Positions 18,063-26,290 of a stretch of 42,408 bases of DNA are shown here, one piece after another (positions within the stretch are counted from its first letter, which is position 1; each line of letters starts with the position of its first letter). The position numbers and the translations under genes are program-made. Origin of the DNA: Azoarcus sp. (GTDB lineage: Bacteria > Pseudomonadota > Gammaproteobacteria > Burkholderiales > Rhodocyclaceae); assembly GCA_020725025.1 (NCBI GenBank), contig DYFV01000044.1:1-42408 (forward strand), given 5' to 3'. Under the pieces are notes generated by a model. That model was not told the DNA's origin. It saw only the letters and a program-made list of their open reading frames with translations, and did no database searches.

Positions 18063-19646
18063 ATGCACACGAGTCCTTCGACCTGGCGCCCCGCGGCGCG
18101 ACGATTCGCCCTGGCCTGTATCGCGTCCGCCCTGTGCACCGTGGGGGCGGCGGCAGGAGCGGCCGAGCCGGGCGGCGCGCCCGGCGGGGATCCCCTGCTC
18201 GACGGTGTCGACTGCCGGCGCCATCTCGCCGAGCACCACGCCGGCGCGACGATCGAGGCGCGCGAGGCGGCCCTGCAGCGGGAGCTGGAAGCCTACCTGC
18301 GCCTGTCGGAGGAGGCCCTCGCGATGCGGGCGAGCGCCATCCAGATGTTCACCGTGCTCCGGGCGCGCACGGCGCGCGGCGAGGCGCTCACCGGCCGGGA
18401 TCTCCTGCTGCTCAACGAGGGGGCCGCGGCGCTGCTGCGCCAGCGCGCCGCCCTGTTCGAAGTCGCGCTGTCCCACGAGTGCTGGCTCGACCAGCCCGAC
18501 CCGCCCGATCCCCGGGAGGCGGCCCTGCACGCCACCGGCATCCTGATGTCGCTCTCGGCCGCGCTCACGCTCTACGACAACTACGTGTCGGCGATCTCGC
18601 TCTACCGGGACGAGCCGGCCCTGCGTCAGCACTTCAACCGCCCCGACAGCGGCTTCGCCCTCGGCCCGGGCGAGCTCAACAAGGTCACCGCGATGTTCGC
18701 CTCGGCGGCCAACCGCCACCGGGTCCGGCGCGCCATCCACTGGTACGAGGACCGCCGGGACAAGCTCGCCACGCCGTCCTTCGAGGCCTGGCCCTACCTC
18801 GTCCAGTCGGTCGAGCAGAGCCCCGCCTACCACCTGGTGCGCCGGGTGCGGCCGCTCTACGTGCTCGGGCAGCACGTGGATTTCGTGGGCGCGCTCGCCA
18901 TCGACACGGTGTTCGGTCTCAAGGACGAGGGCACCTACCTGTCCAGCCTCATCTTCGGCAACGCCCTCGGGCTGGTGGAGACGCGGCGCGGCAAGCTCGA
19001 CCGGCGCCCCGAGGTCGTCGCGCGGGTCGGCCGCGCGCTGCGGGCCGGAGACATCCTGCTGGAGAAGACGCCCTTCCGCCTCACCGACACCTTCATCCCG
19101 GGCCACTGGGGGCATGCCGCGATCTGGGTCGGCACCGAAGCCGAGCTGCGCGAGTTGGGCATCTGGGACCATCCCGCGGTGCGTCCCCACCAGGCGGACA
19201 TCCGGGCCGGCCGCGGGGTGGTGGAGGCGCTGCGCAGCGGCGTCGAGATGAACCGGCTGGAGCGCTTCCTGAACATCGACGACCTCGCCGTCCTGCGTGG
19301 CAGGGGCCTGCCGGCCGAGCGTCGGGCGGAGGCGATCCTGCAGACCCTGCGCCAGGTGGGCAAGGCCTACGACTTCAACTTCGACGCCGAGACCACCGAC
19401 CGGGTGTTCTGCTCCAAGCTGGTCTACCTCGCCTACGGCGACCTGGGCTGGCCGACCTCGCGCATTCTCGGGCGGGTGACCGTCAGCCCGGATAACATCG
19501 CCGAGCGCGCGGTGGGCAACGGCCCGCTCGATGTGGCGCTGCTTTATCACGACGGCGAGGAGATCGTCGACTCGCCCCGAATGTTCATGGAAGACCTGAC
19601 CCGCCGGCAGGTGATCGGGCAACTGCCTTCCGTGAGCGGGCCCTGA
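18063..19646 (+). CDS. YiiX/YebB-like permuted papain-fold protein, exported
   Basis: This 527-aa protein has a signal peptide (RRFALACIASALCTVGAAAGA, about 13-33). The first 300 residues are helical and unfamiliar (DPLLDGVDCRRHLAEHHA, repeated Leu/Ala helices). The last third is a YiiX/NlpC-P60-type permuted cysteine hydrolase: LRAGDILLEKTP then PGHWGHAAIWVGT with the catalytic His, and FCSKLVYLAYGDLGWPTS with the catalytic Cys. Relatives act on lipids or peptides at the cell envelope. At 527 aa it is more than twice as long as YiiX; the helical N-terminal region is an extra module of unknown role. Confidence 0.83.
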   Translation: MHTSPSTWRPAARRFALACIASALCTVGAAAGAAEPGGAPGGDPLLDGVDCRRHLAEHHAGATIEAREAALQRELEAYLRLSEEALAMRASAIQMFTVLRARTARGEALTGRDLLLLNEGAAALLRQRAALFEVALSHECWLDQPDPPDPREAALHATGILMSLSAALTLYDNYVSAISLYRDEPALRQHFNRPDSGFALGPGELNKVTAMFASAANRHRVRRAIHWYEDRRDKLATPSFEAWPYLVQSVEQSPAYHLVRRVRPLYVLGQHVDFVGALAIDTVFGLKDEGTYLSSLIFGNALGLVETRRGKLDRRPEVVARVGRALRAGDILLEKTPFRLTDTFIPGHWGHAAIWVGTEAELRELGIWDHPAVRPHQADIRAGRGVVEALRSGVEMNRLERFLNIDDLAVLRGRGLPAERRAEAILQTLRQVGKAYDFNFDAETTDRVFCSKLVYLAYGDLGWPTSRILGRVTVSPDNIAERAVGNGPLDVALLYHDGEEIVDSPRMFMEDLTRRQVIGQLPSVSGP

Positions 19647-19648
19647 CG

Positions 19649-19664
19649 GACGGCAAGCGCCGTC
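19649..19664. terminator. Weak hairpin between convergent genes
   Basis: A perfect 6-bp stem GACGGC/GCCGTC with a 4-base loop lies just after the YiiX-like gene and before the end of the convergent transporter-acyltransferase gene. There is no T run, so it would be at best a weak or Rho-assisted terminator. Confidence 0.3.
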
Positions 19665-19730
19665 GCCACGCAGCGGCTCGGGCCTGACACGAAGGTGACC
19701 GCGATACCGCGGGCGTGACCCGGGCCGGCC

Positions 19731-21608
19731 TCAGCGCCAGTCGCCGCGCAGCGTGGCCACCTGACCCTGGAGCCCCTCTGGCGTCACGTCGGCGGCCGGC
19801 ACGGGCGCACCCGCCACCAGCTCGATGCGGTTGAAGATGCCGCGCCGGAACGGCTTCGTCATGGCCGGGCCGCCCTTGCGCGAGAAGAAGCTCCCCCACA
19901 GCCCGCGCAGCGCCATCGGCACCACCGGCACCGGCGTGCGCTCCACGATGCGCCGGATGCCGGAGCGGAAGGGCTGGAACTCGCCCGTCTCGGTGATGCG
20001 GCCTTCCGGGAAGATCCCCACCAGTTCGCCCGCCTCCAGGGCGCGGGCCACCTCGTCGAAGGCGCGCTCCATCATGGCCGGATCCTCCCTGGCCGGGGCG
20101 ATGGGGATGGCGCGGCTCTCGCGGAACACGAAGGAGAGCACCGGGATGCGGAAGATGCGGTGGTCCATCACGAAGCGGATCGGGCGCGGGCTCGCCGCCA
20201 TGATGACCAGGGCGTCCACGAAGCTCACGTGGTTCGCCGCCAGCACCGCCGGTCCCTCGTGGGGGATGTGCTCGATCCCCGACACGCGCAGCCGATAGAC
20301 CGAATGCACCAGCAGCCAGGCGAGGAAGCGCAGCAGGAATTCCGGCACCAGGCTGTAGATGTAGATCGCCACCGCGGCGTTGAGGACCGCCGTCGCGAGG
20401 AAGATCTGGCCGATGGAGAAGCCGGCCGCGAGCATGCCCGCCCCCATCCCGGCCGCCACCACCATGAAGAGGGCGTTGAGGATGTTGTTGCCGGCGATGA
20501 TGCGCGAGCGGCGGTGCGGCTCGCTGCGGGTCTGGATCAGGGCGTAGAGCGGCACGATGAAGAAGCCGCCGAAGACGCCGATCATCACCAGATCGAAGAG
20601 CACCCGCCAGGTGGCGGGTTCGGCGAGCAGGGCGCCGATGGGAAGCGGCGCGCCGGCCGCCGCCGCGGGGCTCGCCCACCACAGGTCGAGCCCGAAGAGG
20701 GTGAGCCCGATGGAGCCGAAGGGCACCAGCCCGATCTCCACGTGGCGGCCGGAGAGCCGCTCGCACAGGAGCGAGCCCACCCCGATGCCGACCGAGAACA
20801 CCGCCAGGAGCAGCGTCACCGCGTGCTCGTTCCCGCCCAGCACCTCCCGTGCGTAGCCGGGAAACTGCGACAGGAAGACCGCCCCGTAGAACCAGAACCA
20901 GGAGATGCCGAGGATGGAGAGGAAGACGGTGCGGTTCTCCCGCGTCTCGCCGATGTTGCGCCAGGTCTCGGTGAGCGGGTTCCAGTCCACCTTCAGCCCG
21001 GGATCGGCGGGAGGCGCGGAGGGAATCGAGCGGCTGGCGAGCCAGCCCAGCACGGCGATGGTGATCGCACCCGCCGACACCCAGCCCGCGCCGCCCGGCA
21101 GGGCGATGACGAGGCCGCCGGCGATGGTACCCAGCAGGATGGAGACGAAGGTGCCGGATTCCACCAGGGCGTTGCCGCCCACGAGCTCTTCCTCGCGCAG
21201 GTGCACCGGCAGGATCGCGTACTTCACCGGGCCGAAGATGGCCGACTGGGTGCCCATAAGGAAGAGCGTCGTGAGCATCAGCGCGAGCGACTCCAGCGCG
21301 AAGGCCACCGTCGCGAGCCCCATGACGACGATCTCGAGGAGCTTGGTGAAGCGGATCAAGCGGCTCTTCTCGTACTTGTCGGCGAGCTGGCCCGAGGTCG
21401 CCGAGAACAGGAAGAAGGGCAGGATGAAGAGCCCCGCTGCGAGATTCACCAGCACGCCCGGCGAGAGGGTCGTGAACCGCGCCGCCTGGAAGGTGATCAG
21501 CACCACCAGCGCGTTCTTGTAGAAGTTGTCGTTGAACGCGCCCAGGAACTGGGTGAGGAAGAAGGGCAGGAAGCGGCGCTGGGCGAGGAGCTGGAACTGG
21601 GAGCTCAT
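19731..21608 (-). CDS. LplT-like MFS transporter fused to PlsC acyltransferase
   Basis: This 625-aa fusion has an N-terminal major facilitator domain (about residues 1-420; FFLTQFLGAFNDNFYKNALV is the LplT signature) and a C-terminal PlsC-type acyltransferase (AANHVSFVDALVI with the HX4D motif, FPEGRITETGEFQPF). LplT flips lysophospholipids across the inner membrane and the acyltransferase re-acylates them. E. coli has separate lplT and aas; here the transporter carries its own acyltransferase. The start is set by the ATGA overlap with the amidohydrolase stop. It is the last gene of the xre-aas-amidohydrolase operon. Confidence 0.93.
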   Translation of the reverse strand: MSSQFQLLAQRRFLPFFLTQFLGAFNDNFYKNALVVLITFQAARFTTLSPGVLVNLAAGLFILPFFLFSATSGQLADKYEKSRLIRFTKLLEIVVMGLATVAFALESLALMLTTLFLMGTQSAIFGPVKYAILPVHLREEELVGGNALVESGTFVSILLGTIAGGLVIALPGGAGWVSAGAITIAVLGWLASRSIPSAPPADPGLKVDWNPLTETWRNIGETRENRTVFLSILGISWFWFYGAVFLSQFPGYAREVLGGNEHAVTLLLAVFSVGIGVGSLLCERLSGRHVEIGLVPFGSIGLTLFGLDLWWASPAAAAGAPLPIGALLAEPATWRVLFDLVMIGVFGGFFIVPLYALIQTRSEPHRRSRIIAGNNILNALFMVVAAGMGAGMLAAGFSIGQIFLATAVLNAAVAIYIYSLVPEFLLRFLAWLLVHSVYRLRVSGIEHIPHEGPAVLAANHVSFVDALVIMAASPRPIRFVMDHRIFRIPVLSFVFRESRAIPIAPAREDPAMMERAFDEVARALEAGELVGIFPEGRITETGEFQPFRSGIRRIVERTPVPVVPMALRGLWGSFFSRKGGPAMTKPFRRGIFNRIELVAGAPVPAADVTPEGLQGQVATLRGDWR

Positions 21609-22864
21609 GTGGCACTCCGGTCGAAGAAGCGGCGGGTCTCGAAGACGGCCGGGGCGAAGCGGGCGCCGCGGCTCACGAGATGGCGCTTGAGCACGAAGTC
21701 GAAAAGAATCGGATTGTGCTCCTGGATGGCATTCAGCACCGATACCGCCTCGTCCGGGAGCATGCCCTCGGCGGCGAGCTGCGCCGGCGAGATCAGCGGC
21801 AGGATGCCCGGCAGCGGGTAGTCGGTGCCGAACAGCAGGCGCGGATGCCAGTGCTCGCGCTCGACGATGCTGCGGATCACCGACAAGTCCCGGTTGATCA
21901 GCGTGACCGCCGAAATGTCGGCGAAGAGCCGCCCGTCGAAGGCCGACTCGCCCATGAGCCGGGCGAAGAGCTCGAAGCTCGGCACCCGCGGGCCGTCCTC
22001 GCCCCGGTCGAGGTCCACGTCCTCGCCGATGCTCGCGCAATGGGCCATCACCACCCGCACGCCGCGCTCCATGGCGCGGCGCAGGCGCAGCGGGTTGCCC
22101 CACTCGGGGCGGCCGGCGCCGTGTACCGCCTTCTCCTCGCCCACGTGGGTGATGAGCGGGATGTCCAGGCGCGCGGCGGCGTCGTAGAAGCGGTCGCAGG
22201 CGGGCGAGGCCGGATCGATCCCCATCGCCGGCGGCAGCCACTTGATGGCCCGGGCGCCGCCCGCGACCGCCGCCTCCAGCGCCTCGACGCAGTCGGGGCG
22301 GTAGGGATGGATGGAGCAGACCCACTCGAAGCGGTGCGGGACGGCCGCGGCCACGCGCCGGGCGTAGGCGTCGGGCACCGAGAAGGCGGTGAGGTCCGGA
22401 CGCGGGCGGCCGTCCTCGTCGTGGGCGCGGTCGAAGGCGAAGAGCATCAGCTTCACGCCCGCCGGCATGGCGTCCATGAGGTTCTCGAGGCGCGCCACGT
22501 AGCTCTCGTCGACCTCGCCGGGCGCGTCGTGGGCGCAGCCGGCGTTGAGGTAGAAGAGGCGCTGGACGTACTCGATGGGGTTGAGCGGGCTGAGCATGCT
22601 CTCGCTCATGGTGATGCCGCTGTCCGAGTCGCCGGTGCCCGCGAGATGCACGTGGCAGTCCCACACCATGGCGGGGTCGAGGCCCTCCCAGGCGGCAAGA
22701 ACCAGGTCGTGGTCGGCCAGTCCGGGCGGGAGCGTCGCACGGCAGGGGTTCATCAGCCACGCGGCACCGAAGCTGGCGGCGCCCCAGCCGGCGGCGGCCA
22801 GAGCCCCGAGTCCGAGACCGCCGGCGAGCAGGCGCCGGCGCGAGGGAGAGAACGTCGTTTTCAT
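21605..22864 (-). CDS. Tat-exported amidohydrolase-2 family protein
   Basis: This 419-aa protein begins with a twin-arginine-type signal (PSRRRLLAGGLGLGALAAAG) and then reads as an amidohydrolase-2 (ACMSD-like TIM barrel) metalloenzyme: WDCHVHLAG with the paired metal His near residues 69-72, PLITHVGEE with a further His near 249, VVMAHCASIG, and LLFGTDYPL with the terminal catalytic Asp. The substrate is unknown, but its place between two phospholipid-recycling genes points to an envelope lipid or headgroup. Its start overlaps the aas stop by one base (TGATG). Confidence 0.85.
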   Translation of the reverse strand: MKTTFSPSRRRLLAGGLGLGALAAAGWGAASFGAAWLMNPCRATLPPGLADHDLVLAAWEGLDPAMVWDCHVHLAGTGDSDSGITMSESMLSPLNPIEYVQRLFYLNAGCAHDAPGEVDESYVARLENLMDAMPAGVKLMLFAFDRAHDEDGRPRPDLTAFSVPDAYARRVAAAVPHRFEWVCSIHPYRPDCVEALEAAVAGGARAIKWLPPAMGIDPASPACDRFYDAAARLDIPLITHVGEEKAVHGAGRPEWGNPLRLRRAMERGVRVVMAHCASIGEDVDLDRGEDGPRVPSFELFARLMGESAFDGRLFADISAVTLINRDLSVIRSIVEREHWHPRLLFGTDYPLPGILPLISPAQLAAEGMLPDEAVSVLNAIQEHNPILFDFVLKRHLVSRGARFAPAVFETRRFFDRSAT

Positions 22865-25017
22865 CAGGCCACCTCCGCCCATTGGCGCAGCGTCACGTAG
22901 TCGATCTTGCCCGTGCCCAGCAGCGGCAGCGCGGCGATCGGCACGATCTTGCGCGGCACCGCGAGCTCGGCCACCCCTTGTGCCCTTGCGGCCGTGACGA
23001 GCCGCTCGCGGGTGAGCGACTGGTCGCTGGTGAAGAGCACCAGCGCCTCGCCCTTGGCGACGTCGGGCTGGGTGGCCGCCGCGTGCTGGGCGGCGGGGGC
23101 CGCGGCTGCGGCGAGCTTCTCGACCACCTCCAGGCTCACCATCTCGCCGGCGACCTTGGCGAAGCGCTTCACCCGCCCCACGATGCGCACGAAGCCGTCG
23201 TCGTCCACTTCCACCACGTCGCCGGTCTCGTACCAGCCCTCGCCGGCTTCCGAGGCGGGCGCCTCGATCACGCCCGGCCGCTCGGCGCGGAGATAGCCGC
23301 TCATCAGGTTGGGGCCGGACACGTGGAGCATGCCGCGCCGGCCGCCGGCGTAGTCGATGCCCGGCACCGGCACCAGCCGGGCCTGCAGGCCGGGCAGGAA
23401 CTGGCCCACCGTGCCGCGCCGGAAGGCCATGGGGGTGTTCACCGCCATCACCGGTGCCGTCTCGGTGGCGCCGTAGCCTTCGAAGATGCGGATGCCGAAC
23501 TTCTCGAACCACAGCTCGCGCACCGGCTCGGCGAGCTTCTTGGCCCCGGCGATGGCGTAGCGCAGGCGGTGGAAGTCGTAGGGGTGGGCGTGCCTGGCGT
23601 AATTGGCGAGGAAGGTCGAGGTCCCCAACAGCACCGTGCAGCCGCGGTCGTAGGCGAGCTCGGGGATCACCCGGTAGTGGAGCGGGCTTGGGTAGAGGAA
23701 GACGTGGCAGCCCGCGAGCACCGGCAGCAGCCCGCCGGCGGTGAGTCCGAAGGAGTGGAAGAGCGGCAGCGCGTTGAGGATCTTGTCGTCCACCGAGAAA
23801 TCGACCACCGCGCGGATCTGCGCGATGTTGGCGAGCAGCGCCCGGTGCGACAGCACCACGCCCTTGGGCTTGCCCTCCGAGCCGGAGGTGAACAGGATCA
23901 CCGCCGGATCCTCGGCCGAGCCGATGCGGGTGGCGGCGCGGGGAAAACGCATCGCCCACAGCACGAGCCACAGCTTGTCGGCGAACGTCATCGACTCGCG
24001 CACATCCTCGAGGTAGAGGAGGCGCACGCCCTCGAGCGCGGCGAGCTTGTCCGCGAGCTTGGCCTGAGCGACGAAGGCGCGCGAAGTGAGCACGGTGCGG
24101 ATCTGCGCCGCGGTGCAGGCGGCCTGCATCGCATCCGTGCCGGCGGTGTAGTTGAGCATCGCGGGCACCCGCTCCCGGGCGGTGAGGCCCAGCACCAGCG
24201 CCAGGGTAGGCGCGAGGTTGGGCAGCAGCACGCCCAAGTTCTCGCCCGGCGCGGTCTCCCGTGCCACCAGCCGGCCCAACGCGAGCGCCATCTTGAGGAG
24301 GTCGCCGTAGGAATATTCCTCCTGCTTGAGATCCTCGACCAGGCGGCGGCCGCGGCCGTGGATGGCGCTGGCATCCAGCAGCGCCTCGAACAGCGTCTGG
24401 TGCGGACGGCTGGCGAAGATCATCTCCTGCATCACGCGGCGCATCGCCTCGCCCGCCTTGCGGCGGCGCTCGCGGGCGCTGGGCGCGGCCGGCATTTCGA
24501 TGCGCGTCGTCGGCTGGATGGAAAGGCCGATCTGCGGCAGCAGCCGGCGCGGGAAGTTGCCCGACAGGCGCGAGAAGTAGGTGCGCGCCGCGCCGTCGAT
24601 GCGCACCGGCAGCAGCGTCGCACCGGTGCGTGCGGCCACGAAGGCGGGGCCGTCGTAGGTCTTCATCAGGCTGCCGGTGGTGGTGACGCGCCCCTCGGGG
24701 AAGATCACCACCGGCCGGCCGGATTCGATCAGGCGCACCACGCGCTTCATCGCCATCGGGCTGGTGGGATCGACCGCGAGGTAGTCCACCAGTGCGAGCA
24801 CCACGCGGAAAAAGGGGTTCTTCGCCACCGCGGTGTGCACCACGAACACCGGATCGAGGGGCAGGAACAGGCCCAGCAGCAGGCCGTCGAGCAGGGATTC
24901 GTGGTTGGCGATGACGAGAAGGCGTTCGGTGGGCGCCGGCATGCGGCCGCGCACCTGGACGCGGAAGAGGATGCGCGCGAGGGTTTGCAGGACGCGCTTC
25001 AGCAGCTTGCGGAACAT
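22864..25017 (-). CDS. aas: Aas: 2-acyl-GPE acyltransferase / acyl-ACP synthetase
   Basis: The 717-aa protein matches the two-domain layout and length of E. coli Aas (719 aa). The N-terminal acyltransferase has H39-ESLL-D44 (HX4D) and FPEGRVTTTG; the C-terminal AMP-forming ligase has the P-loop VILFTSGSEGKPKGV, EGYGATETAPV, GWYETGDVVEVDDDG, GRVKRFAKVAGEMVSLE and the catalytic Lys in LLGTGKIDYV. Aas re-acylates lysophosphatidylethanolamine taken up by LplT, using acyl-ACP it makes itself. A hydrophobic Ala-rich insert (KLAAAAAPAAQHAAATQ) occurs near the C-terminus. It follows the XRE gene by 44 bp. Confidence 0.93.
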   Translation of the reverse strand: MFRKLLKRVLQTLARILFRVQVRGRMPAPTERLLVIANHESLLDGLLLGLFLPLDPVFVVHTAVAKNPFFRVVLALVDYLAVDPTSPMAMKRVVRLIESGRPVVIFPEGRVTTTGSLMKTYDGPAFVAARTGATLLPVRIDGAARTYFSRLSGNFPRRLLPQIGLSIQPTTRIEMPAAPSARERRRKAGEAMRRVMQEMIFASRPHQTLFEALLDASAIHGRGRRLVEDLKQEEYSYGDLLKMALALGRLVARETAPGENLGVLLPNLAPTLALVLGLTARERVPAMLNYTAGTDAMQAACTAAQIRTVLTSRAFVAQAKLADKLAALEGVRLLYLEDVRESMTFADKLWLVLWAMRFPRAATRIGSAEDPAVILFTSGSEGKPKGVVLSHRALLANIAQIRAVVDFSVDDKILNALPLFHSFGLTAGGLLPVLAGCHVFLYPSPLHYRVIPELAYDRGCTVLLGTSTFLANYARHAHPYDFHRLRYAIAGAKKLAEPVRELWFEKFGIRIFEGYGATETAPVMAVNTPMAFRRGTVGQFLPGLQARLVPVPGIDYAGGRRGMLHVSGPNLMSGYLRAERPGVIEAPASEAGEGWYETGDVVEVDDDGFVRIVGRVKRFAKVAGEMVSLEVVEKLAAAAAPAAQHAAATQPDVAKGEALVLFTSDQSLTRERLVTAARAQGVAELAVPRKIVPIAALPLLGTGKIDYVTLRQWAEVA

Positions 25018-25061
25018 GATCGGCTCCGTTCTCTTCGTTCTATGGCGGAAAGGGCGGGAAT

Positions 25062-25829
25062 TCAGCGGCCGGACGCGTCGGGCCAGGCGGCCTCGGGCCG
25101 CTTCAGGTCGCGGAAGGCGGCGAGCAGCCACGAGCGCATGCCGATCACGAGCGTGTAGGGGCGGCGCGCGCCGTCCGGGAGCTTCTGGTCGGCGATGTGC
25201 TGGTTGGAGAAGTCCTGGCCGATGCGCGCGAGCCGCTCGCGGAAGGAGCTCGCCAGCCCGCGGCCGATCTGGCCGTGCACCACCATCAGGAGCTCGGACT
25301 CCCCGTCGAAGCCGCCGGCGAAGTAGTCGTCCAGCACCTCCTTGCGGAAGTATTCCATCACCGGCCCGTGGGGGCGCCAGCGGAAGGTCTTGGCCACGCG
25401 CAGGCGGTAGCGATTGAGGGGACGCAGGTCGATGATGCCGAGCCGGTCGAGCCGCACGAGCTGCCGCACGCACTCGGCCTCGCCGATGTCGTAGGTCGCG
25501 ACGATCTGCTCGAAGCTCCATTGCGACAGGCAGCAGATCGCGACCAGCAGCAGCTTGCGGTCGGCCACCACGCTCTTCTCCTGCTCGAGGCTGAGCTCGG
25601 CGAGCAGCGGCTGTGTGTCGGCCACGCGCCGGGCGAGCTCGGCGAAGTCGAGATTCATGGCGCGGCAGATGGCGTCGACGCGGGAAAGCGACATGCCGCC
25701 GGCGGCGGAGAACATGCGCTTGACGCTCGATTCGGCCATGCCCAGGCGCTCGGCGAGGGCGGCGTAGGTGAGGCCGGCGGCCTTCAGCTCGGCTTTCAGC
25801 GCGGTAACGAGGTCGGCGGTGGTGCTCAC
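25062..25829 (-). CDS. XRE-type helix-turn-helix regulator
   Basis: This 255-aa protein begins with a Cro/C1-type helix-turn-helix (TYAALAERLGMAESSVKRMFSA, about 21-42) followed by a longer region with a second possible winged-helix (QWSFEQIVATYDIGEAECVRQLVRLDRLGII, about 103-133) and a domain that is probably a sensor. The start codon is GTG with GAGG nine bases upstream. As the first gene of the aas operon it is the natural candidate for controlling phospholipid recycling; proteins of this build often sit beside lplT/aas loci in Proteobacteria. Confidence 0.85.
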   Translation of the reverse strand: MSTTADLVTALKAELKAAGLTYAALAERLGMAESSVKRMFSAAGGMSLSRVDAICRAMNLDFAELARRVADTQPLLAELSLEQEKSVVADRKLLLVAICCLSQWSFEQIVATYDIGEAECVRQLVRLDRLGIIDLRPLNRYRLRVAKTFRWRPHGPVMEYFRKEVLDDYFAGGFDGESELLMVVHGQIGRGLASSFRERLARIGQDFSNQHIADQKLPDGARRPYTLVIGMRSWLLAAFRDLKRPEAAWPDASGR

Positions 25830-25945
25830 GGGTCAAGTCCTCGATTGCTTCATGACAGGTTCGGACCATTCGGGGGTATGCGGCCCGGGTCAGGATTGGC
25901 GCCAGCGTAATGGCAGGGGCCGGTCCAGGCCAGCAGATGTCATAA

Positions 25946-25964
25946 GGTATCGTAAAACAATACC
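25946..25964. promoter_or_regulatory. 19-bp imperfect palindrome, candidate operator
   Basis: GGTATCGTAAAACAATACC has arms GGTAT/ATACC plus inner GT/AC, centred on AAA. It sits 117-135 bp upstream of the XRE gene in an AT-richer pocket and could bind the XRE protein. The protein bound is not known. Confidence 0.35.
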
Positions 25965-26290
25965 AACTGTTCATTGTGAAGACACAATGCATCCATTGGT
26001 TGTACCGGCGCCAGATTGTCCGGACGGGCCGCTCGACATGCCCGCCATCCCCCGGTCGCTCCCCGGGCGATTGAGCTCTCAGCGGGTGGCACGCTCATTG
26101 CAGTCCCGAGTTCGACCAAATTCCCCAGTATGGGGAGGGATTTGCCGAAGTGGCTGCATTTCATACGACTTTCGGCGTAGATTGGCGACGCCGCGCGATT
26201 GACTATTCCTCGCGGAAGCCGTGATACTCCGGGCCGCGACGCGCCGTTCCGGCAGTCGTCCCGCCAATAAGAAAATGGGAATACGGTGCC
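25965..26290. promoter_or_regulatory. Leader and promoter region of the first TonB receptor
   Basis: This non-coding stretch holds a perfect inverted repeat TCCCCA-GTA-TGGGGA (26122-26136), a wider repeat GCCGAA/TTCGGC (26144-26149 with 26171-26176), and a plausible sigma-70 promoter with TTGACT at 26199-26204 and GATACT at 26223-26228 (18-bp spacing), about 60 bp before the receptor ATG. No B12 box, TPP box or Fur box was recognised, so the signal controlling the receptors is unknown. Confidence 0.4.
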
